A program made the position numbers and the translations under genes. The notes under the pieces were generated by a model. That model searched no databases and was not told the origin of the DNA. It saw only the letters and a program-made list of their open reading frames with translations. This document shows positions 10,001 to 18,500 of a stretch of 64,000 nt of DNA, one piece after another (position 1 is the first letter of the stretch; the number at the start of each line of letters is the position of its first letter). Source of the stretch: Prosthecobacter fusiformis (GTDB lineage: Bacteria; Verrucomicrobiota; Verrucomicrobiia; Verrucomicrobiales; Verrucomicrobiaceae); contig NZ_SOCA01000006.1 of the NCBI RefSeq assembly GCF_004364345.1, positions 124,001-188,000 on the forward strand. The letters run 5' to 3'.

Positions 10001-10422
10001 ACGTAACGTGCGTCTGAGGTGGGGCCCTCATATTCCACGCGTACGCCCCAGGTCTCGCGACGGGGCTCGGTGCTGCCGTCTTCCAGAGGCCACTCGAATT
10101 CCAAGGCGGCGACGGTGACACCGCTGGGGCGCAGGTAGCGGGGTTGGCCGTCCTTGGTCTTGGTATTGGTATCGCAGAGGCAGTAGCCGCGCAGGTCGCG
10201 GTCACGGCCTGTGGGGCGCTTGCCATCACCAGTGGCGGCGCGGTTGAAGCGGGTGCCTTTGCTGCCTAACAAGACGAATTGTACCAGGTCCAGAAGAGCG
10301 GACTTACCGGTGCCGTTTTCACCGCAAAGCAGGGCGAGGCCGTTGACATCAATGATGCGACGGAAGCCGTACCAGTTGATGGCGATGATGCGGCTGAGGG
10401 TGATGCGCTGAGGGCGATCCAT
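7054..10422 (-). CDS. jetC: Wadjet subunit JetC (SMC-like ATPase)
   Basis: JetC is the SMC/MukB-like motor of Wadjet, which loop-extrudes DNA before JetD cuts it. The 1122-aa product has an N-terminal Walker A (GENGTGKSALLD, residues 34-45), long coiled-coil arms rich in Glu/Arg/Leu heptads on both sides of a mid-protein hinge-like region (about 480-640), an ABC signature near residue 1000 (KMSGGENQ) and Walker B near 1040 (LVVMDEAFSKL). Length matches JetC. The gene lies 27 bp after jetB. The ATPase motifs are complete, suggesting a functional system. Confidence 0.94.
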   Translation of the reverse strand: MDRPQRITLSRIIAINWYGFRRIIDVNGLALLCGENGTGKSALLDLVQFVLLGSKGTRFNRAATGDGKRPTGRDRDLRGYCLCDTNTKTKDGQPRYLRPSGVTVAALEFEWPLEDGSTEPRRETWGVRVEYEGPTSDARYVWFYTPCRLHWADLIREPDMTQPDVQQMLAEDEFRVRIKRDLQGDHFGRLETYLDEMGAREHLFFDRTQMNKTLPGAIAFQPVENFESFIRENILEPGLPEVKEVRRSLDALREAERRVDTLGDQLAYLQRIRTHHLSFSEARREEALFGHLRAALDHAEAEEKFHRADSDLVTLRERHAEDKVNMESAVRERDEAKARYDEVKLVAGRDDSLRKLNDLRRQRADLMPRIERLRHASRTAHEMLNERAQHWEEWLKHGQRVGLNAKLERSDLLPQLRSEDAHVGLEALPGLAREYDRINRLGEDWMRPKLEEVEELEKTERDLQYQLISLNEGRTQATPLLDNLRSRGHKADLFARVVEVKPEFESWWPLLESVLGPHRQTVLVEDDSFLAAWEQFQKTTSTELLVSADELRTLKPVAETGSLAEMLETKHPVAQLLINHLLGQIIAVSSSTKLKTHDHAITQDGLLKTPGLRRHLSQEKELTLGEEGLRRMRKEREEGLERVREFMSDFRREVHAVRSWLKRGEDHRLGEDAPKASAIELSQLPGLEANERQLEETIQLLATPEQDRQLQEMDQLEMRLRGLEQRIGSLSTAVTAFVVNERQMTELLDLSREEFQSATLSLHESLNSLPRGLPQDEINTVLKAALEAGGTWQKRKDQAEYGRQFAHDRAERTRRDRNDERRKLAEVHSEYRHDFDADEEDNARYDARCNDLESHQLSHYRQIAEDRRREWEGRLQSQVLDVLREKIDEATRTTKELSKILDQDIGRYRYRISQTRDRAQSAMWNLIENGLEGFNPSDELFVSSHQDEIAKAKEELMAAIDNPDDPKAQRLLDYRFYHRYDMLMIPSGHSEEAAISLQNNARKMSGGENQAPFFVSMLAAFHRVYDLGRKDSRRNLGLVVMDEAFSKLSGDRIDDCLALASNFGLQLLLAFPMDRLGTMIDHADTVIECRVDRKRDGQGRDIHIENWVVPWNKDKLLQALAG

Positions 10423-10449
10423 GAGGAGATGGGCGTGACGTAAAAGGGG

Positions 10450-11085
10450 TTATTCTTCGAGCGTGAGCGGGGTGGCGGGAGGCTCCGGCTCATAAAGCTT
10501 GGCGCGTTCAAGCCAGGCATCGATGCTGTCAAAGGGGATGCTGCGGGCGAGGCTGGGGAGGACCTCGATCATGGCCTCGCCAGGGCGGGTGCTGTCCTCA
10601 CTACGCATGAAACGGATGAGGCGCTTGCGGCGGAGGCGAGCGAGAAGTTCCTCCAGGGCAGTGATGCCTGGTGGCTCGATGTGCTCAAAGAAGACGCGCC
10701 ATTTTACCCAGAGGTCATTGGCACTGATGATGACAGTTTCCGTGGCCTGCTCGCTGCGGGATTCATCAAAAACGCGCCACAGGGCGAGCACGAGCAGAGT
10801 CTCATCCTTGGTAAAGGTGGCCAGGAGCTGGCACTCCTCCGGCACGGGACGGGCCTGGATGAGGGGTGGCTCGTGATCAATGATGAGCTCAAGCCCCAGG
10901 GGGGCGAGGTAGTCACGAATATGATCCGGATACTGGTCCCTAACTAAAAGGTAGGAATCGCGGCCGCTGCCTTCATCCCCCAGGATGACGCCATGGCGGA
11001 GGAGATCGGCGAGGACATCGCGGATGGGGGAGCGGTCGCGGTCGGGCACGTCGGCCCAGAAAGATGGCCAGGGAAGAGAACTCAT
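10450..11085 (-). CDS. jetB: Wadjet subunit JetB (DUF4194-like, KITE-type)
   Basis: The 211-aa protein corresponds by size and position to JetB, the winged-helix KITE-like partner that links the kleisin JetA to the SMC subunit. Visible features are an N-terminal winged-helix-like region (DRSPIRDVLADLLRHGVILGDEG), the segment ETLLVLALWRVFDESRSEQ and a C-terminal second helix-turn region (ALEELLARLRRKRLIRF). Its ATG overlaps the jetA stop by 4 bp (ATGA), and jetC follows after 27 bp. The name rests on operon context plus DUF4194-like character. Confidence 0.88.
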   Translation of the reverse strand: MSSLPWPSFWADVPDRDRSPIRDVLADLLRHGVILGDEGSGRDSYLLVRDQYPDHIRDYLAPLGLELIIDHEPPLIQARPVPEECQLLATFTKDETLLVLALWRVFDESRSEQATETVIISANDLWVKWRVFFEHIEPPGITALEELLARLRRKRLIRFMRSEDSTRPGEAMIEVLPSLARSIPFDSIDAWLERAKLYEPEPPATPLTLEE

Positions 11086-12557
11086 GAGGGGCGGGCTATG
11101 GCAAAACGTTCGACGCGCCAGCCGGCCTGGGCGTCACGAGGGATGGTCTCAGGTTCGAGCCCATGACCGGCGCTGCTGCTGGCCACCTGCCAGCGCTGTT
11201 CTTCGCCACTGGCGGCATCCACTCCATGGGTGTAGGCGGCGGCGGCCATGAGGTCCAAAAGCTCATCCGTGGTTTCAAGCCGGAAACCATCGGTGGCGAT
11301 GCCGGGGCCGTACTCGCGGAGCAAGCGGGCCACCAGACGCGCGGCGCGGTGGGGCGTGAGGGCGAATCTTTGACGCTGGCGCAGACGTTCCAGGTCAGCG
11401 GCTTCATCTTCAGCAGAGAGGGACTGACCAAGCTCCAGCGCCACAGGAGTGCGGGCGCGGCGCGGACGGGCCAGGGAGGCGGTGCCGTAAAAGAAATCCA
11501 CCTCTGGAGTGGCCAGGGGGAAATCCGGCTCAATGCGCAGGTCGTTGAACTTGCTGCCGCGATGGGCGGCATTCACGGCATCGCAATAGCGCTTGATCAT
11601 GTCCGGCCGACGGCCGCGCAACTCAGACTGATAACGGTAACGCTGGACGGAAAGCCTGTTGAAGGAGGCGACGCGGGCATCAATGGCCTCCGCCCGCAGA
11701 CGCAGCCCGGCGAGCTGGCGCTCCAGGCGCTGAAGCTGGGTATTGGCCAGCTCCCAGGCTTCATTCAGATCCAGGTTTCGGTATTCGGCGATGCCTTCGG
11801 CCAGATGCTGGATAACGTGGGGATCATCCCCCGCCTCACGCACCCGGCTGCGTGCCCGTTGCAGGCGGGGAAGTAGGCCGCCACCGCGCAAAACATCATA
11901 ACAGACCATGTGCTGGCCTTCGTGGAATTCGTGGTAAAAGAGGCGCAGGGTTTCCGCGCCGGATTCGGTTTCGCGCTGCCGTTTCTCAAAACTATGTACC
12001 AGCTTTTCCACGCCGTGAAGCTGGACGATGGCGCTTTCCATGCGCTGGAGGAGATCGTGCAGGGTGCCGCGCATTTCCTGGGCGGGGACGATGAAGGGGT
12101 TTAATACGTCCCTTTGCTCCAGGGTGGTGCAGACGCCGCGCAAGGTGTCTGCGAAGCTTTTGAGCTCGGCCACCTCATCCTCGGCCAGATCGCGGAGGGT
12201 GCGCATAAGGGGGCGTAGGGAAGGGGAGATGACGACCCAGCGCTCGTTCAGGCTGACGGCTTGTTCCTCGATCCAGCGGACTTGGAGGAGCTGGTTATAG
12301 AGCTTTCCGGCGCGGGCACGGATGTCCTGAAGACCACCGCCTTCATCTTCCTGCAGTGCTACTTGGGGATTTTGAGACAGGACCTCACGCAGGATGGCGA
12401 GGGCATCCGATTGCGGTAAGCGGCCAGCTTCACCCGCCTCCTGGATGAGGCGGTCCGCACCATCCACATACACCGGGGCCGAAGGACGTACCAGCGGACG
12501 GAAGAAGTCCGCCGAGACGCTGGCAAACAGGCGCTGGCTGAGATGTTTGGCTGACAT
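11082..12557 (-). CDS. jetA: Wadjet subunit JetA (kleisin-like)
   Basis: This is the first gene of the Wadjet operon. JetA acts as the kleisin bridging JetC heads, with JetB bound to it. The product from the ATG at 12557 is 491 aa (a TTG 24 bp upstream is less likely). It is mostly helical, with long charged helices (residues about 170-330) and begins SAKHLSQRLFASVSADFFRPL. By eye it looks more like the JetA/DUF5716-type kleisin than the DUF3375 form of other subtypes, so the Wadjet subtype is left open. It is translationally coupled to jetB. A structured repeat element lies 119 bp upstream of its start. Confidence 0.87.
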   Translation of the reverse strand: MSAKHLSQRLFASVSADFFRPLVRPSAPVYVDGADRLIQEAGEAGRLPQSDALAILREVLSQNPQVALQEDEGGGLQDIRARAGKLYNQLLQVRWIEEQAVSLNERWVVISPSLRPLMRTLRDLAEDEVAELKSFADTLRGVCTTLEQRDVLNPFIVPAQEMRGTLHDLLQRMESAIVQLHGVEKLVHSFEKRQRETESGAETLRLFYHEFHEGQHMVCYDVLRGGGLLPRLQRARSRVREAGDDPHVIQHLAEGIAEYRNLDLNEAWELANTQLQRLERQLAGLRLRAEAIDARVASFNRLSVQRYRYQSELRGRRPDMIKRYCDAVNAAHRGSKFNDLRIEPDFPLATPEVDFFYGTASLARPRRARTPVALELGQSLSAEDEAADLERLRQRQRFALTPHRAARLVARLLREYGPGIATDGFRLETTDELLDLMAAAAYTHGVDAASGEEQRWQVASSSAGHGLEPETIPRDAQAGWRVERFAIARPS

Positions 12558-12676
12558 GGGGAGTTCATCCTGGCAGGACAAACGGGGACTGCAACTGCTG
12601 TCCGTTTTGAGGCTGCGTTTTACATGCGTGGAGATGGAAGGGCACTGGCGAACGAGTGCCTGGGCAGAGCACTGTC

Positions 12677-12805
12677 ATGGGGAATGGGGAAGGATTTCAA
12701 TTTTTCCCCATTTGGGGATAATGAGAATTAAACGATTGATGATGAATGGATTGCGATGGGGATTTGCATCCCCATGAAATCCCCATGAAATCCCCATGGG
12801 GAAAT
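12677..12805 (-). repeat. TCCCCA/TGGGGA structured element, copy 1 (upstream of jetA)
   Basis: Non-coding element in the 427-bp gap before jetA. Read on the minus strand it contains the 12-bp palindrome TCCCCATGGGGA (12791-12802), three 11-bp tandem units (TCCCCATGAAA on the plus strand, from 12769), a hairpin TGGGGA-6 nt-TCCCCA (12757-12774), a 31-nt spacer, a second hairpin TCCCCA-2 nt-TGGGGA (12705-12718) and a closing TTCCCCATTCCCCAT. A second copy with the same order and an identical 31-nt spacer length lies at 40072-40222. Neither lies within a gene. Confidence 0.8.
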
Positions 12806-12983
12806 GGATCGGGAAAAGGACATGGAAGAGCGAGGGAGCTGAGGGAATCGAGGCATGCGCAGGAAGCCTGGGCAGAGGCGTGGACCAATTTCCTGGACAG
12901 CCCGGCACGGCGCAAGGGGATGAGACCCCGACTTGGGCCAAGTAGGGAATTTTGATGTGACCGGTGCAAGGTGCGGCCTGCAC

Positions 12984-13541
12984 TCAATCCATGGGCGGGA
13001 TGCTGGCGCGGATTTCCTCAAGGAGGGCACGGGTGCCGTGCTGATCACACCAGTTCTCGATGTAGGGCCAGTCGAGGTTTGGGGATTGGATGGAAATCAT
13101 GTTGTCCACATCCACCCGGTCCTGGGGACGGCCCCAACGCAATTTTTGGATGATCATGTCCTCCGCTGTGGGAGTCCAGGCTTCACGGCTGCAAAAGACC
13201 AAGTTACGAAAGGTCTTGCGGCTCCACATGAGCAGATGGTGGGGATCTTCACTTTTAATGAAAAGTTCCACATCAAAGGCGGTGGTCTTGTGTTGCAGGA
13301 TGAATCTTTTTGTTCCGGTCAGGCCCTCTACGTAAATCTGTGGATCCAAGGTGAAGAAGGAGTCCACCTGTTTCAGGAATGCCGTGAATTCAGGCTCACG
13401 AAGAGCGATAACGAGATCAAAATCCTTGGTTGCGCGGGGGATCGCATAGTTCATGTAGGCAACCGAACCGCCCACCATGTATTCAATGCCTGCGGCTTCG
13501 ATGGCGTCGAGAATGAAAATGACGGACTCGCTTTGTTTCAT
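12984..13541 (-). CDS. Nucleotidyltransferase-fold protein
   Basis: The 185-aa protein shows a DNA-polymerase-beta-type nucleotidyltransferase signature: GGSVAYMNY followed by RATKDFDLVIAL, where the DFD supplies the two metal-binding acidic residues. Later segments (FDVELFIKSED and AEDMIIQKLRWG) match nucleotidyltransferases of the AbiEii/DUF6036 type. Its ATG overlaps the stop of the small upstream gene by 4 bp (ATGA), an arrangement like toxin-antitoxin or MNT-HEPN-like pairs. It lies just upstream of the Wadjet operon on the same strand. Fold confidence is high; a role in defence is inference. Confidence 0.8.
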   Translation of the reverse strand: MKQSESVIFILDAIEAAGIEYMVGGSVAYMNYAIPRATKDFDLVIALREPEFTAFLKQVDSFFTLDPQIYVEGLTGTKRFILQHKTTAFDVELFIKSEDPHHLLMWSRKTFRNLVFCSREAWTPTAEDMIIQKLRWGRPQDRVDVDNMISIQSPNLDWPYIENWCDQHGTRALLEEIRASIPPMD

Positions 13542-13813
13542 AGCACTTTACGAGGTGGAAAGAAGATGCCGTAATCATCCCTGTATCGAAGACGGGAGAG
13601 CTTTTTTCTCAAAATCTGGGTGACTTCTTCGTCCGTGGCATCGGGGTGGTCATTGCGAATGCCGCTTTCCATGACCTCGTAGGAAAAATCAATGAGGTCC
13701 ATGGCCTCGGCGAATCGTTCTTCGGGCGTCATTTTGCGGGCTCGCATGATCTGGTCCCGGTGGATGGCGTCCACCATGGGGCGCAGGCCGGGGTGCACGG
13801 AATCGAAGTTCAT
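13538..13813 (-). CDS. Small acidic/basic protein paired with nucleotidyltransferase
   Basis: 91-aa protein of unknown function (MNFDSVHPGLRPMVDAIHRDQ...). It is helical and charged, and includes MTPEERFAEAMDLIDFSYEVM and a segment on Asp-rich helices (NDHPDATDEEVTQILRKKL). Similar short proteins of the form 'genxxPxATxEEVxxxxRxxL' occur beside nucleotidyltransferases in Planctomycetes/Verrucomicrobiota. It overlaps the downstream nucleotidyltransferase by 4 bp, so the two are translationally coupled. It is likely the partner or antidote of that protein, which is inferred from arrangement. Confidence 0.7.
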   Translation of the reverse strand: MNFDSVHPGLRPMVDAIHRDQIMRARKMTPEERFAEAMDLIDFSYEVMESGIRNDHPDATDEEVTQILRKKLSRLRYRDDYGIFFPPRKVL

Positions 13814-13997
13814 GGCTGAAGTTTATCCAGGGGTCGGCTTTTGCCAAGGGCGGAAGTTTACTGAGGCATGGCAACGAACAGCCCGCGAACCCACCGCATG
13901 AGTTTAAGATTCTGGTTTAGAGCCTCGGTTGAGTCGGATAAATTGACTGACAAGACAACGAATCTGGAGAAAATTTCCTGGTAGTCGAAGAAATTTT

Positions 13998-15011
13998 ATG
14001 GGAGATCCGAAACATCATCACTTCATTCCCCAGTTTTACCTTCGGCGATTCGCCGATAGTCGCGAGGGATTGCACCAAATTGAGAAGATAGACAGGAGTC
14101 GGGCAATACCAACGAGGGTTTCGAAGTCAGGATCTAAGCGGGATTACCACACATTGGACTGGAAAGATGAAGCGGCCGATCGATGCACAATTGAGAGTCG
14201 CCTCTCTGTGCTAGAAAGCCGCCAAGACAAGATGCTAAAAGCGCTCACGGAGGATTCTGGCAGTCTTGAGTCGTTGCGCCACGAATTGATAGACTTTGTC
14301 ACATTGATGTTTCATCGGGTTCCAGCATTCAAACGTGATATTGAAAAGCGACTGAGAGATGTCGTGAATTCTACGGGCAGAATGCTTTTGCGTGCTGGCA
14401 AGTTTCCAGAGCCTCCCGAGTCAATTAAGGATCTGATCCGCGAAAAGGGTGACGACATTTTCGATGCGCAAATTAGCAATTGGAAATTGGTTGAGGAAAT
14501 GTTTAACTTAGCTTCTCAAAGTCCGATATCCAAAATACTGGAGGCGATGAATTGCAGCATTCTCAGTGTCGAGGACGAGTCGTCATTCTTGATTACTTCC
14601 GATACTCCTGTAGTCCTTTACAACGCCAATCATGATCCCAAATCGCCCTATGGCAGCGGCTTCGCTCAAAAGGCCGTGGAAGTGACGATTCCTCTGAGCA
14701 GTAAGATGCTGCTGCTTTTCTCCCACTCCGATAGTCCTCATGGTCGCCTGACTCACGACTTAATCCGCCATTTCAACCAAAGGATGATTGTGGGTGCGGA
14801 GCGATTCATTTACACCCAGGAGGTCTCAGAAGAACTCTTGGATGACTTGCAGCGTCTGCACAGGCAGCAAGCAGGATTCGTGTCTTCTACACTTGAGCAT
14901 AGCGACGGCGCTTTATTCATTTCTAAGACTGTTCCTGTTACGCGCAGCCATCTGCAAGCAACGAGCGAACAAGCTCTACCAAAGCAACCCCCGACTGCCA
15001 CCGTCCCATAA
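13998..15011 (+). CDS. DUF4238 domain protein
   Basis: The 337-aa product begins MGDPKHHHFIPQFYLRRFAD, the defining motif of DUF4238 (HHxxPQFYLxxF), and contains the later family element SSFLITSDTPVV. There is no signal peptide or membrane segment. The function of DUF4238 is unknown; members often sit in variable, defence-associated gene neighbourhoods. Its base composition is visibly more AT-rich than its neighbours and it stands alone on the plus strand, consistent with acquisition by transfer. Confidence 0.85.
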   Translation: MGDPKHHHFIPQFYLRRFADSREGLHQIEKIDRSRAIPTRVSKSGSKRDYHTLDWKDEAADRCTIESRLSVLESRQDKMLKALTEDSGSLESLRHELIDFVTLMFHRVPAFKRDIEKRLRDVVNSTGRMLLRAGKFPEPPESIKDLIREKGDDIFDAQISNWKLVEEMFNLASQSPISKILEAMNCSILSVEDESSFLITSDTPVVLYNANHDPKSPYGSGFAQKAVEVTIPLSSKMLLLFSHSDSPHGRLTHDLIRHFNQRMIVGAERFIYTQEVSEELLDDLQRLHRQQAGFVSSTLEHSDGALFISKTVPVTRSHLQATSEQALPKQPPTATVP

Positions 15012-15507
15012 AGATGAAGGCTTGGATGAAGAGAAAGAGCTGCTGACCTCTTCATCTTTCCCAGGTTTTGCCATGGCTTAGGAAGTCCTGGAAACGGGTC
15101 TTGGCAAGTCCCGCCCCTTGAGTGTGGCACCTCACGCGCGAAGCCTCCTGGAGCACGGTGGAAGAGATCGATCACAGTACCGCTCTTCCCTGAAGGTGCT
15201 CTTATGACCTATCGGAATGTGTAATACAACCGCCTCGCCCAGCCAAGGCTATTCAGGTGCGCTTTGTCGTCGAGACAGGTCGTGGGCCGATGAAAGCGGC
15301 CCTGCTGAGGCAAGAGGCTTGCGTCTTGCCTCTCTGCGCCGCATTTCAGGACGCTGCGGCGACTTCGATCATCCCGCTCCTCCTCCCTGGCTCTTCCTCC
15401 CATAGGCATGGATGATCCCGCCTGAGTGTACTGGCTAAAGCAAGAGACCAGCCACTCCAGGCGTTACAGCGTGTTCATTATTTGTTAGAACCTGCTTCAA
15501 CCACCCC
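15012..15507. other. Gene-free interval with a hairpin
   Basis: About 500 bp with no ORF that looks real. It includes a strong hairpin at 15307-15332: stem GAGGCAAGA / TCTTGCCTC with an 8-nt loop. An open frame on the minus strand (15209-15409) runs through it but has no start context and low-complexity composition. The hairpin is probably a dispersed REP-like element. Confidence 0.5.
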
Positions 15508-18500
15508 ATGAAGACGTCTTTACTTTCGCTCACCAGCCTTTCTTTTCTGGCGCTGGCTGTCCATGCAGCTCCGCCGAAAAAGGAGGAGGGTATCGACCCG
15601 AATAAACCGGTGTCATTCTACAAGCACATCCGGCCGATTCTCCAGGCGAACTGCACGGGCTGCCATCAGCCCGCCAAGGCCAAGGGGGATTACGTGATGA
15701 CGGACTTTGCCAAGCTGTTGGCGGGTGGGGAAGAGGGCGGTGCCATTGTGCCAGGCAAGCCGGAGGAATCCAATCTGCTCAAGGTATCCTCCCCCGATGC
15801 GGAGGGTAAAGTGGAGATGCCACCAAAGGGCGACCCATTGCATGAGACGCAACTGGCACTGATCAAGCGCTGGATCACGGAAGGGGCCACGGATGATACG
15901 CCAGCCTCCGTGATGGCGCAGTATGATATGGATCATCCGCCCGTGTATGTGACGGCTCCTGCGGTGACCTCGCTGGAATACTCTCCGGATGGCAGCATGA
16001 TCGCGGTGGCGGGATACCATGAGGTGCTGATTCATCAGGCGGATGGCAGCGGCATCGTGGCGCGGCTTGTGGGCCTGGCGGAGCGTATCCAAAAGCTGGC
16101 TTGGTCACCCGACGGAAAGAAGATTTTGGTCACGGGCGGTAGCCCGGCGCGTGAGGGGGAAATCCAGATCTGGGATGTGGCCAAAAAGCGCTTGGAGCTT
16201 TCCAAATCACTGACCTTTGACACGCTGTATGGAGCGAGCTGGTCCCCCGATGGCAAATTCATCGCCGTCGGCTGCGGTGACAATGGCTTGCGTGCTTTTG
16301 AGGCGACGACGGGCAAAGAAGTGGTGTTCATGGGCGGTCATAGCGACTGGGTGCTGGACACTGCCTGGAGCAATGATGGCAAGTTCATCGCCTCCTGCGG
16401 GCGGGATATGAGCGTGAAGCTGACGGAGGTGGAAACACAGCGCTTTGTGGACAACATCACCTCCATCACACCTGGGGCGCTGAAGGGCGGCGTGCATGTG
16501 ATTTCACGGCATCCGCAGCGCAATGAAATCCTTATCGGCGGCACGGATGGCATGCCTGCCATCTATCGAATGGAGCGCATCACGAAGCGTGTCATCGGGG
16601 ACAATGCCAACCTGATCCGCAAATTTCCCCTCATGCAGGGTCGCATCTTTGGCGTGGACTTTGCGCCGGATGGCAAACGCATCGTCGCTGGGGCTTCCCA
16701 TGAGGGGACGGGCCAGGTCAATATTTATGCATCGGATTATGACAGTACGATGCCGGACGAAGTGAAGACGATTGTGGAGACTCGCAGTGGCACGGGCAAG
16801 GCCCTGGATGAATGGATCGTCAAAGACGTGAAGCTTATCGCCAGTGTGCCGGTGCCCACAGGCGGTGTTTTCACAGTCAGCTTCAGTCCAGACGGGCAGA
16901 CTGTAGCGGCTTCAGGTCAGGATGGGCGCATTCGTTTGATTGAGGCCGCGACTGGAAAAATTGCCAAAGAGTTTGTTAGTGTGCCTTTGGCTGAAGACAA
17001 GGCCCTGGCTGCCAGTGATGTGATCGCGGATGACAGTGTGCGCGCCACGGCGACGAGGGATGAGAAGGTGGAAACGTTGGTGCCAGGACTGACGGTGGCT
17101 TCCATTGAGGTGCAGCCGACGAATGTCTCCATCGCCAAGGCCAACGAATATGCCCAGCTTTTGGTGACTGCCAAAATGAGCGACGGCAGCAAGGCGGACA
17201 TCACCCGCATGGCCAAGATCACTTTCAATGGAGGCGATGCCGCGAGCGTCAACGAGCGTGGTCTGGTGCGTCCGAGCCGCAATGGCAACGGCGAAGTGAA
17301 GATCGCCTTCATGGGGAAAACTGCCGCAGTCCCTGTGACTGTGGCTGGCATGGACCTAGCGCTGAAGCCTGACTATGTGCGCGATGTGATGCCCATCACC
17401 TCTAAGCTGGGCTGCAATATGGGCACGTGCCATGGTGCCAAGGATGGCAAGGCAGGTTTCAAGCTTAGCCTGCGCGGATATGATCCGATTTATGACGTGC
17501 TGGCTTTTACGGATGAGCTGGCCAGCCGCCGCGCAAATGTGGCCTCGCCTGACCACTCACTGATGCTGCTGAAAGCCAGCGGATCGGTACCACATGAAGG
17601 CGGGCAGTTGACCGTCCCCGGTGAGCTTTATTATGAGACGCTGAAAGCCTGGATCAGCCAGGGAGCGAAGCTGGATCTGAAGACACCACGTGTGACGAGC
17701 ATTGAGGTGTTTCCCAAGAATCCGGTGCTGGAGCGGATTGGCAATCGCCAGCAGATGCGCGTCGTCGCTCGTTATGCGGATGGCTATGTCCGTGATGTCA
17801 CGGCGGAGGCCTTCATGGAAAGCGGCAATGGCGATGTCATCGAAGCGGACAAAACCGGTCTAATGACCAGCCTGCGCCGTGGTGAAGCCGCCATCCTGGC
17901 ACGTTTTGAAGGATCCTATGCAGCGACTACCATCACGGTGATGGGGGATCGCACGGGCTTCACCTGGAGCGAGCCGGAAAAGTGGAGCAAGATTGATGAA
18001 CTGGTGGCCAAGAAGTGGCAGCGCATGAAGATCGAGCCGAGTGGCATGTGCAGTGATGAGGAGTTCCTGCGCCGTCTTCACATTGATCTCACTGGACTGC
18101 CGCCGAAGCCGGAAGAAGTGCGTGCCTTTGTGGCAGATACGCGTGACACGCGCACGAAGCGCAACGAGGTCATCGACAAGCTCATCGGCAATCCTGATTT
18201 CGTGGACCACTGGTCTAACAAGTGGGCGGACATGCTTCAGGTAAACAGCAAGTTTCTGGGCAATGAAGGCGTCAAGATCCTGCGCGACTGGATCAAACAA
18301 CAGGTGGCGGACAATACGCCGTATGACCGCATGGCCTACCGCATCATCACCGCCACTGGCTCGACCAAGGACAATCCGGCGGCGGCTTATTACAAGACGG
18401 TGCGCACTCCTGAGGAACTGGTAGAAAACACCACACACCTTTTCCTGGCCACCCGTTTCAATTGCAATAAGTGCCACGATCACCCATTCGAGAAATGGAC

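Noticed and set aside
9253-10017. 254-codon plus-strand frame
   Set aside because: Antisense to jetC; no motif, and composition mirrors the jetC coding frame.
12769-12802. Short direct repeats considered as a CRISPR array
   Set aside because: Units are 11 bp with no spacers of CRISPR length; no cas genes in the window.
15209-15409. 66-codon minus-strand frame in a gene gap
   Set aside because: It runs through the hairpin at 15307-15332 and looks like translated dispersed-repeat DNA.
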